From: a bacterium
Lineage (GTDB): Bacteria > Spirochaetota > Leptospiria > Leptospirales > Leptonemataceae
DNA: 64,000 nucleotides
Assembly (NCBI GenBank): GCA_024742665.1
Contig: JANSYA010000007.1
Coordinates: 186,001-250,000 of the forward strand
Direction of reading: 5' to 3'
Made by a program: the position numbers and the translations under genes. Position 1 is the stretch's first letter; each line of letters starts with the position of its first letter. Of the stretch, positions 44,846 through 52,006 are shown in pieces. Below the pieces are notes generated by a model. That model searched no databases, had not been told where the DNA came from, and saw nothing but the letters and a program-made list of their open reading frames with translations.

Positions 44846-47035
44846 TCACTTATTATCTTTACGTTCCACTGACATGACGCCTGGAACCGAAAGAATCGAT
44901 TCGAAGATTTCCGCGAGATGATCGCGGTGTTCGATCTCCAGTAAAAAGCGCGCGCGCATGGTCTCTTCGCCGTTGCGCGGGATATCCGCTTCGGCCTTCA
45001 GAATATTCGTATAGGTGCGCGTAATATGACCCACCAGATCCAGATAGAGCCCCTGGCGATCCTGTGCGCGAATTTCAATCGGCACGGGGTATTTTTCCGT
45101 CAGACCTTCCCACTTGACCTGGATGATGCGATCCGGTTCCGCCTGGGGCAGATGATCGCAGTCCACGCGATGGATCGTGACGCCCCGACCGCGGGTAACG
45201 AACCCGATGATGCGGTCGCCGGGAACGGGGCGACAGCAGCCGGCGTAGCGCACGGCGATATCGCGCGCGCCGGCCACTTCGATCGGCACCTGCTTCGGGT
45301 CGCTGGTCTTGCGCCGGCGAATGCGAATCTCTTCGAGGTTTTCCAGTCCGCCGCCGGATTTTTTTTGAGTCTCGGAGTCGGCCGGTGTGTCGCGCGCCGC
45401 GGTTTCGGCCTTAGGGGCGCTGTTGTTTTTGGCCGCGCGTCGCAGATCTTTTTGCCGGTTTTCGCGCAGCACTCGCTCATGATCGCCGGACTTACGGTTC
45501 TCGCGGTTTTCTCGGTTTTCTTCTTCGCCTTCTTCCTGGCGGCGCAGGTGCGCGCGCAGCTTCTGGCGCGCCCGTGAAGACTTCGTATATCTGAGCCAGT
45601 TGGCCGAAGGATTCGGATGTTTGTCGGTTAAGATTTCGACGCGGTCGCCGCTCTTGAGTTCGTAGCGCAAAGGCACGATGCGATCATTGACTTTCGCGCC
45701 GCGACAGCGCAGCCCGATTTCCGTATGAATGCGAAAGGCCAGATCCACGACCGTGGAGCCGACGGGCAAATCGATCACGTCGCCTTTCGGAGTAAATACG
45801 TAGACTTCGTTCGGATCGAGTTCCTGGCGTAAATCCTCGATGAATTCGGCCGTATCTCCCGGGGATTCCATTAAACGGGAAAGGCGCTGCAGCCACTTCA
45901 GACGCTCCGGATCCACCTGTCCCTGGGGCGATTCGTCTTTGTAAATCCAGTGCGCCGCCACGCCGTAGTCGGCGACTTCGTTCATATCGTGGGTGCGAAT
46001 TTGAATTTCGAGCGGCCGACCGTCGGGGCCGACCACGGTCGTATGCAGACTCTGGTAGCCGTTGGATTTCGGCATGGCGATATAGTCTTTGAAGCGCCCT
46101 TGAATCGGGGGCCAGAGCGTATGCACGATTCCCAGGGCGCCGTAGCAGTCGCGGATTTCGCCGACGATGATGCGAATGCCGCGCAGATCATAAATTTCAT
46201 CGAGCTTCTTGTCCTGGCTCGTCATCTTATGATAGATCGAATAGTGATGCTTCGCGCGGCCTTCGATGCGCGCTTTAATATTGATTTCGCCCAGCCGGGT
46301 CGAAAGAATCTTCTGGATCGTGGCGATGAATTCGCCGCGGTCCGCGCCGGATTGGGCCAGTCCCTGTTCAATGGCTTCGTACTCGCCGGGCATAAAATGA
46401 CTGAAGCCCAGATCTTCCAGCTCGGACTTAATCCGAAACATTCCCAGGCGCCCGGCGATCGGCGCGTAAATATCGAGCACTTCCCGGGCGATGCGGCGGA
46501 CCTTCTCCTGCTTCTGGAACTCTAAAGTTCGCATATTATGCAGCTTGTCGGCCAGCTTGATCAGGATCACCCGCACGTCGCGGGCGGTGGCCAGCAGCAT
46601 CATGCGAATATTTTCCGCGGCTTCCCGGGCCTTGAGGCGCGAGTACTGTTTCGGATCAAGTTCGCGCGCGCCTTTGTTTTTTACGAGGGAGATTTTCGTG
46701 ACGGCCTTGACCAGGCCGTTGATCTCGTCGCCGAAATAACGCTGGATCGAAGCCGCGCCGAAGCGGGTGTCTTCCACGACGTCGTGCAGCAGCGCCGCGG
46801 CGATCGTCGTCGAGTCCATCGACTGCTCGGCCAGGATCTGGGCGACAGCCAGGGGATGAATAATATAGGGTTCGCCCGAGAGGCGTTTCTGATCGCGATG
46901 GGCCCGGTTCGCGAAGCGAAAGGCGCGTTTGATCAACGCCGGGTCCGGATGGGTGCCCCGCTGATGGACGGTATCGATTAAATGCCGAAAGTCCCGTAAG
47001 ATTTCGAAGGCCGGCGCTCGCGTTTTGACAGCCAT
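44846..47035 (-). CDS. rel: Bifunctional (p)ppGpp synthetase/hydrolase
   Basis: 729 residues from ATG 47035 (AAAGAAG upstream). The HD hydrolase domain is intact with HDVVEDTRFG near residue 84. The synthetase domain (about 235-350) has RAKHHYSIYHKM and the YQSLHTTVVGPDGRPLEIQIRT block, then TGS (VYVFTPKGDVIDLP) and a C-terminal ACT domain. A Lys/Arg/Glu-rich low-complexity linker of about 90 residues separates TGS from the zinc-finger region (RYAGCCRPVPGD). It makes and breaks the stringent-response alarmone. A CBS protein lies downstream. Confidence 0.95.
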   Translation of the reverse strand: MAVKTRAPAFEILRDFRHLIDTVHQRGTHPDPALIKRAFRFANRAHRDQKRLSGEPYIIHPLAVAQILAEQSMDSTTIAAALLHDVVEDTRFGAASIQRYFGDEINGLVKAVTKISLVKNKGARELDPKQYSRLKAREAAENIRMMLLATARDVRVILIKLADKLHNMRTLEFQKQEKVRRIAREVLDIYAPIAGRLGMFRIKSELEDLGFSHFMPGEYEAIEQGLAQSGADRGEFIATIQKILSTRLGEINIKARIEGRAKHHYSIYHKMTSQDKKLDEIYDLRGIRIIVGEIRDCYGALGIVHTLWPPIQGRFKDYIAMPKSNGYQSLHTTVVGPDGRPLEIQIRTHDMNEVADYGVAAHWIYKDESPQGQVDPERLKWLQRLSRLMESPGDTAEFIEDLRQELDPNEVYVFTPKGDVIDLPVGSTVVDLAFRIHTEIGLRCRGAKVNDRIVPLRYELKSGDRVEILTDKHPNPSANWLRYTKSSRARQKLRAHLRRQEEGEEENRENRENRKSGDHERVLRENRQKDLRRAAKNNSAPKAETAARDTPADSETQKKSGGGLENLEEIRIRRRKTSDPKQVPIEVAGARDIAVRYAGCCRPVPGDRIIGFVTRGRGVTIHRVDCDHLPQAEPDRIIQVKWEGLTEKYPVPIEIRAQDRQGLYLDLVGHITRTYTNILKAEADIPRNGEETMRARFLLEIEHRDHLAEIFESILSVPGVMSVERKDNK

Positions 47036-47089
47036 ATCTTCTTTATATAGATCAGGGCCGCCCGGCCTTACAAGACAAAAAATCGCCGG

Positions 47090-47192
47090 AAACACAGCCC
47101 GGAAGTCACGCCGTGCCACCAAAAAACCCAGGCCATCCGTGAAATCCGTGCAATCCTGCGCCCCCGGAAGATCCGAGCCATCCGGGCCCCGC
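47090..47192. repeat. Second run of ATCCGTG-type repeats
   Basis: Upstream of rel the gap reads GGCCATCCGTGAAATCCGTG, then CAATCC, GATCCGAGCCATCCGGG. It shares words with the gap at 19650-19800. No gene is seen. Confidence 0.5.
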
Positions 47193-48119
47193 CTAAAGCT
47201 CGTCCAGGATTTGCTGCACTCCAGTTTGAAACTGTGGCTCCGAGCTTTTGGCCAACAGAGCATCAAGCTCGGCCAGCGTGGAAAACTCGAATTGCAGCGT
47301 GAGTCGCCGCTGCTCCAGGTCTACCGGCCAGTCCAGCCGCATCGCCTTCGGCAGGGCGAGCTCCCGCCGCAGTTGGATCAGTCGCCGCCGCAGCGCTTCG
47401 ATGCCCGGCGAACGCAGGGCCCGCACGAGATCCCGAACCTCTCCCGCGGGGTAGGCGCGCGAGCGGGTCTCCCGGGCGCTCCACCGATCGGCGTGCTGGC
47501 GCGCTTCCGAAAGGGCGGCCTGGCGCTGCTCCGCAGCCAGGTCGTACAGATCGACGATGATATCGCGGATGATATTCTTACTGTAGGGATGCTCGTCGAA
47601 GAGTTCCTGCCAGGCCTGTCGTTCGGCGTCGCCCAGTCGCGCCCACAGCCGCAGAATATTCAGAGGCAAATCGAAAGTCCTTCCCAGCCGGCGACTGGTT
47701 TCGTCAAGCGTGCCCAGTTCTCGCCAGTCCGAAAGCGACTTGAAGTTCAGTTTGCCGCCGCTCGCTTCGAGCAGAGTCTCGGCGGGAAACTCGGGATGGG
47801 CCGTCTGGTACGCCGCCAGGTCCACGCGATGGGCCGGACTGATTTGCAGCAGGGCCCGCCAGGCATCCGGACTTCGCAGCTCGGAAAGTGCATAGACTCC
47901 GCAGGGAATCTCAGTCGCCGATTGTTCCGGGGGCATATCGGCCGGCGCCCGGGTCAGGCGATGCAGGCCGCCCTGTTCGTCCTGTAATGCGAAGACGATC
48001 GTGTGGCTCGTGGACCAGGGAAAGAGATATCGATCGGAGAGGGCGGCATAGTCTCCGGCGGAGAAAAGTTTCCAGTGCATGCAGTCAGGGAGGACGACGT
48101 TTCGTTCGTCGCGGGTCAA
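47193..48119 (-). CDS. Uncharacterised protein, ParB-like C-terminal pattern
   Basis: 308 residues from a TTG at 48119, supported by AAAGGA 11 bases upstream; ATG 48080 is an alternative. The protein has no membrane segment. The middle holds a helix-rich block (LGRTFDLPLNILRLWARLGDAERQAWQELFD) that could contain a helix-turn-helix, and the end (LTLQFEFSTLAELDALLAKS) has the strand-helix pattern seen in ParB dimerisation domains. I do not recognise the family; a DNA-binding role is only a guess. It lies upstream of rel and is divergent from the transglycosylase gene. Confidence 0.6.
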   Translation of the reverse strand: MTRDERNVVLPDCMHWKLFSAGDYAALSDRYLFPWSTSHTIVFALQDEQGGLHRLTRAPADMPPEQSATEIPCGVYALSELRSPDAWRALLQISPAHRVDLAAYQTAHPEFPAETLLEASGGKLNFKSLSDWRELGTLDETSRRLGRTFDLPLNILRLWARLGDAERQAWQELFDEHPYSKNIIRDIIVDLYDLAAEQRQAALSEARQHADRWSARETRSRAYPAGEVRDLVRALRSPGIEALRRRLIQLRRELALPKAMRLDWPVDLEQRRLTLQFEFSTLAELDALLAKSSEPQFQTGVQQILDEL

Positions 48120-48178
48120 GAGATATATCGTCCTTTCTGCGTTGCGGGAATGCGGGCGATGCGTACGCTGGCCGGGCC

Positions 48179-49054
48179 ATGCGAATTTCCAGGCTGCAGA
48201 AAGTGATTGCGATGTACCTCGCGCTGCTGCCTTTGCTGGCGCTGGCCGGCGTGTCCGGTTGGGATGCGATCCAGAGCTGGCGGTTGGATCGCGCGTCCGT
48301 CGGCAGCCTCGACTTTGTGCGAATCGATCCGCGTAAGGGCGATGGGGGCTCTGGCTCTGTCTATGAAGAGGACGGAGAGGGCGGAAAGGATGGAGAGAGC
48401 GGGGAACGCCGGCTGGTGCTCATGACCGGTCGCGGTCCCTGGGTCGGCGCGCCGGCGGGGCGACCGTACATGCCGGCGACGCAGATTCCGCCGGAACTCA
48501 AGCAGGCGCTGCTGTACCAGGAAGACCAGGCCTTCTATTCACATAGCGGCTACAGCCCGCGTGAAGTGTATATCGTACTTCGCGACTATCTGCTGCGGGG
48601 TCATCGCCTGCGAGGCGCTTCGACTCTGACCCAGCAGCTGGCGCGCACGATCTTTTTGAATTCGGAGCGCAGCCTGCGCCGCAAGCTGCTGGAGTTTCGC
48701 ATCGCCCGGGTGCTGGAGCAGCGCCTGTCCAAAGACCGAATTCTCGAATTGTATTTGAACCACGTCTACTGGGGCGGTGAGTCCCGGGGAGTCGTGGAGG
48801 CCGCCCGGGCTTTTTTTCCGGGCCGCGCCGGCCCTGAAAATAAGCGGGAGCCGGCGCAGGCGGTGGCCGCTCTGGCCAGGCTGGACGCCCGTGAATTCGC
48901 CTTTCTCGTGGCGCTGCTGCCGAATCCCAACGTTTGCGCTCCCGCACCCGGCGGCGGAATCGAGCACTGCCGCCACCGCGGTTTGCAGCGCCGTATGACG
49001 CGGATCATACGCCACCTGGAGCGACAGCGATCGTCCAGGGGAAATCTCCCGTGA
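48179..49054 (+). CDS. Monofunctional peptidoglycan transglycosylase (GT51)
   Basis: 291 residues from ATG 48179. One N-terminal membrane helix (about 9-27) is followed by an acidic low-complexity stretch and the GT51 domain: catalytic Glu in YQEDQAFYSHSG, then RGASTLTQQLARTIFLN and RKLLEFRIARVLEQRLSKDRILELYLN, the standard motif order. There is no transpeptidase domain, so it is MtgA-like. It polymerises lipid II glycan chains on the periplasmic face. A Cys-containing tail (VCAPAPGGGIEHCRHR) is unusual. Divergent, with overlapping leaders, from the gene at 47193. Confidence 0.88.
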   Translation: MRISRLQKVIAMYLALLPLLALAGVSGWDAIQSWRLDRASVGSLDFVRIDPRKGDGGSGSVYEEDGEGGKDGESGERRLVLMTGRGPWVGAPAGRPYMPATQIPPELKQALLYQEDQAFYSHSGYSPREVYIVLRDYLLRGHRLRGASTLTQQLARTIFLNSERSLRRKLLEFRIARVLEQRLSKDRILELYLNHVYWGGESRGVVEAARAFFPGRAGPENKREPAQAVAALARLDAREFAFLVALLPNPNVCAPAPGGGIEHCRHRGLQRRMTRIIRHLERQRSSRGNLP

Positions 49055-49171
49055 CGTTTCGCGGAAGTCCGCAGTGACGACGCATGGCGCTGCGGCTACA
49101 AAGGAAGGCCGGCGCCGGCCGGGCTGAATTTTAGTTGTCAGCACCGGGGATGACCAGGAACAATCTTTCGT

Positions 49172-49621
49172 ATGTCAAAGATCCGCGAAGCTCTGAAGAG
49201 CATTTATCTGTTTCAAGAGTTAACTGAAGAAGAGGTGGATCGCATCGCCTCGATGGTGACGGAAGCGCGATTCAATGCGGGGCAGACCGTCTTTTATGAA
49301 GGCGACGCCGCCGATTCCATGTACGTGATCGCGTACGGCACGGTGGAACTGGAAGAAGACGGCGAAAAGCTCGGCGTGCTCGGCACCGGCGCTCACTTCG
49401 GCGAGCTGCCTCTGCTCGATGGAATGAATCGCCAGTTGACCGTGCGCTGCCAGGAGATGTCGACGATCTACACGCTGCCTTTCGATCAGCTGAACGAATA
49501 CTTAAACTCGGACACGAAAGTCGCAGCCGATTTCTATCGCGCGCTGGCGCATTTCCTGTCGACCCGCCTGCGAAAAGTCGATCGCGAGCTGGCCGTGATC
49601 AAAGAGCATTATCATAAATAA
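49172..49621 (+). CDS. Stand-alone cyclic-nucleotide-binding domain protein
   Basis: 149 residues, essentially one CRP-type binding fold. The strands VFYEGDAADSMYVIAYGTVEL and the phosphate-binding cassette GAHFGELPLLDGMNRQLTVR are clear, with an Arg in the cassette although not in the exact RTA context. C-terminal helices FYRALAHFLSTRLRKVDREL could dimerise. There is no DNA-binding domain. It may be an adaptor responding to cAMP or cGMP; the cyclase-like proteins in this window may not be active. It ends in a structured convergent gap. Confidence 0.85.
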   Translation: MSKIREALKSIYLFQELTEEEVDRIASMVTEARFNAGQTVFYEGDAADSMYVIAYGTVELEEDGEKLGVLGTGAHFGELPLLDGMNRQLTVRCQEMSTIYTLPFDQLNEYLNSDTKVAADFYRALAHFLSTRLRKVDRELAVIKEHYHK

Positions 49622-49664
49622 GGCGCATAAATAAAGCGCATGAATCCAGCGCGGGCGGGTGCAG

Positions 49665-49708
49665 GCGCGATCGGTTGTCGGTTGTCGTTTGTCGGTCGCC
49701 GATCGCGC
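49665..49708. terminator. Hairpin with heptad repeats in its loop, between convergent genes
   Basis: GCGCGATCGG and CCGATCGCGC form a perfect 10-bp stem. The 24-base loop is TTGTCGG, TTGTCGT, TTGTCGG, TCG, three tandem heptads. It lies between the binding-domain gene and the amidase gene and may end both transcripts. Confidence 0.5.
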
Positions 49709-49719
49709 GAAACGCTCGC

Positions 49720-51087
49720 TCAGTCCGCTGCGATTTTGAAGTAATTGCCCTGGGGCAATTTTTCGTAGCGCTGCCAGTCGATCGCCTGGCCGCGGGGTTT
49801 GTACGGACCAAGCCGCGAATCCTGCTTTAACTCCAGACCGCGGAAGAGGGAGTAGACGCCCACCGCCAGGGATTTCGCGGTTTCGTCTCGATACTCGGTC
49901 ACCAGGCGCCGGTCTTTTTTGCGATTGATGAAGGCCACTTCCAGATAGGCGACGATCGCGTTGGTGAAAGTCGGCAGGCTGTAGGTGCTGGTATAGGGCG
50001 GTTGAATCGGACCGATCTCGCCGGCCTTGCGCAAAGCCGGGGCCTGCAGTCGCGCGCCGCGCTGAATAAAACGCATCAGTTCGTCGGTGGCGTAGTGGTT
50101 ATCGCCGCCGTAACCCAGCACGCCGTCTTCGCGTCGCCAGGCTTCGGCTTTGCCCATCTCGCGTTCCCAGAATTTGCCTTCGGGACGGAAGTCTTTGAAT
50201 TTCAGGGCGAAGCGACCGGGTTCGTTCGGCGTATAGATCTTCGGCCAGCCCGGCGGGTCGGCGTAGATCCAGTCGATCATATTATAGCGAATGCCGCGGT
50301 TCTTCGACGTGTTGATGGCGGTCCCGCGACGGTTCGTGCGATAGCCGTTGAAATAAACCCAGGTGTCGGCCCGGGCCGCTTCGAACTGACTCCAGCCGGA
50401 GTCGGTGACGAGCCAGGTTTTATTCCAGGGCGAATTCGTGAAGCGCGAGCGTGGTGCGCGGCCCATGTGAATCTTACGAATCATCTCGAAGGTCTTATAA
50501 CCGGGCGAGAGCACAGCCGCCATGCCGCCTTTGTGTCCGACGCCGGCCGGATTCATGTGCAGCGATACGACCAGGTACGGCTTCTGTTCGGTGATCCAGC
50601 TCAGGCGCCCGTGTTGCATGCGCTTGCGCGAATCCGGAAAGTCGTACAGGCGATAGCGATCGTTGACGTTTTTGGTTCCTTTCGGCAGTTCGTCGTAACT
50701 TTCTGTACGCGAAAGTCGCGCGTCGATTTCAATGCGTTCGAAAGTTTTCTGATCCGAAAACTGACGCAAAAGCTTTTCGAACTCCTGCCAGCCGCTGCGG
50801 GATTCGGTCAGTTCGAGATAGTGATCGACGCGGCGCGCGAGCTGCATCATGATCTTGTGTTCACGATGCTTGCGAAAGGCCGTGCCGTAAAAAAAATAGC
50901 TCAGGTACTGCTTCGTAACAGGGTCCCACTTATCGTCGGGTCTGCCGCTGTTCATACCGCCGTGCCCCGGATCGATGACGACCCGATAGGAATCCACCGG
51001 CTCGCAGGCGAGTCCGGCGGCGGCGCTGCTGTATACGAAAATGAGTGAGAGTAAAATATAAAGTGAGCGAGACCGTGTTGGGTTCAG
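49720..51087 (-). CDS. N-acetylmuramoyl-L-alanine amidase (Amidase_3), probable CTG start
   Basis: 455 residues if it starts at CTG 51087. That start has GGAG eight bases upstream, overlaps the TGA of the preceding gene as CTGA, and adds a full signal peptide (MNPTRSRSLYILLSLIFVYS, then AAAGLA-Cys28) missing from the GTG 50997 form. The zinc ligands are His in VVIDPGHGG, Glu in KHREHK and His in SLHMNP, and the catalytic Glu is in YLEVAFINR. There is a 70-residue insert after the first helix and a long middle region, so it is larger than usual. It should cleave the glycan-peptide amide bond in the periplasm, perhaps as a lipoprotein. Confidence 0.85.
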   Translation of the reverse strand: MNPTRSRSLYILLSLIFVYSSAAAGLACEPVDSYRVVIDPGHGGMNSGRPDDKWDPVTKQYLSYFFYGTAFRKHREHKIMMQLARRVDHYLELTESRSGWQEFEKLLRQFSDQKTFERIEIDARLSRTESYDELPKGTKNVNDRYRLYDFPDSRKRMQHGRLSWITEQKPYLVVSLHMNPAGVGHKGGMAAVLSPGYKTFEMIRKIHMGRAPRSRFTNSPWNKTWLVTDSGWSQFEAARADTWVYFNGYRTNRRGTAINTSKNRGIRYNMIDWIYADPPGWPKIYTPNEPGRFALKFKDFRPEGKFWEREMGKAEAWRREDGVLGYGGDNHYATDELMRFIQRGARLQAPALRKAGEIGPIQPPYTSTYSLPTFTNAIVAYLEVAFINRKKDRRLVTEYRDETAKSLAVGVYSLFRGLELKQDSRLGPYKPRGQAIDWQRYEKLPQGNYFKIAAD

Positions 51088-51884
51088 GGGGTTGACTCCG
51101 TGCCCGTCGCGGACGACAGTCCGCGTGCATCCAGTAAATCGACTTTGTATTTCTTTTCGATTTCGTCCTGCTTCTGGGAGCTGTCTTCCAGGCTCCGCAG
51201 CACGTTGATGGCGAAGCTCTTGGCGAGGCGTAGATGCGTAATCGCCTCGTCAAAACGATCCGTCCGGATCATATCTTCGGCCATGGCTGTTTGCTGATAG
51301 GCGATGTTTAATTTCTGTGAGCTGTGGAAAATGCGCGCGGTGCTGGAACGAGCGCTCTGGCCCGGTTCACCGGATACGGCAAATTCCGCGTCGACCATAA
51401 TCTCCGCGCACTCGGCGAGCAGATCCGCAGTCTGATTTTTGAATTTTTCGGTGAATTTCTTGTACAGATCGGAAATCATCTGGCGCGTGTTTTCGTGCAG
51501 CTTGGCCGATTCCACGAAGCGGCGGCGATAGCGTTCTTTTTCCGCGGAGTGATACATTTCCCGAATCTTTTCAAAGTCGGCCTGAGCGCCTTCCACGTCG
51601 CCGCCGAAATTGGCCACGAGTACTTTCAGACGTTTGATATCCGCCAGGGTTCGACCTTTGATCTGATTCACGCGTTTGATGGCATGGTGGCGTTCCAGGT
51701 AATTCGCCCGCTCCGGAGCCGATACGGATTCATCGACCGCACCGGCGCCAGCCGCGCCCGCGTCGCCCGCCGCCGCGTCTTGAGCAAATAGGGGACCGGA
51801 GGCCAGCAGGGCGGCGACCAGAACGGCCAGGATGGGCCGGTAGGTCGATTTTTGCGTTTTAGCTGCAAGAAGGGTGCGGATCAT
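51084..51884 (-). CDS. Exported helical protein of unknown function
   Basis: 266 residues. The first 35 are a signal peptide (ILAVLVAALLASGPLFAQ, cleaved before DAAAG). An Ala/Gly-rich acidic stretch is followed by an almost all-helical, charged domain (about 65-250). I recognise no family. Its TGA overlaps the presumed CTG start of the cell-wall amidase gene, so both are translated together; a helper or partner of the amidase is possible, in the way coiled-coil EnvC-type activators are for other amidases, but no LytM domain is seen. Confidence 0.7.
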   Translation of the reverse strand: MIRTLLAAKTQKSTYRPILAVLVAALLASGPLFAQDAAAGDAGAAGAGAVDESVSAPERANYLERHHAIKRVNQIKGRTLADIKRLKVLVANFGGDVEGAQADFEKIREMYHSAEKERYRRRFVESAKLHENTRQMISDLYKKFTEKFKNQTADLLAECAEIMVDAEFAVSGEPGQSARSSTARIFHSSQKLNIAYQQTAMAEDMIRTDRFDEAITHLRLAKSFAINVLRSLEDSSQKQDEIEKKYKVDLLDARGLSSATGTESTP

Positions 51885-52006
51885 GAATTTACCTCCGGGC
51901 CAGGATCGCCCGTATACCAGAACAGATTAAAAAAAACGGCTATTCTGTAAAACATTATTGTCCGGTCCCTGAATCGGTTCGACATATAGTAACGGGCTTC
52001 CCGTAC

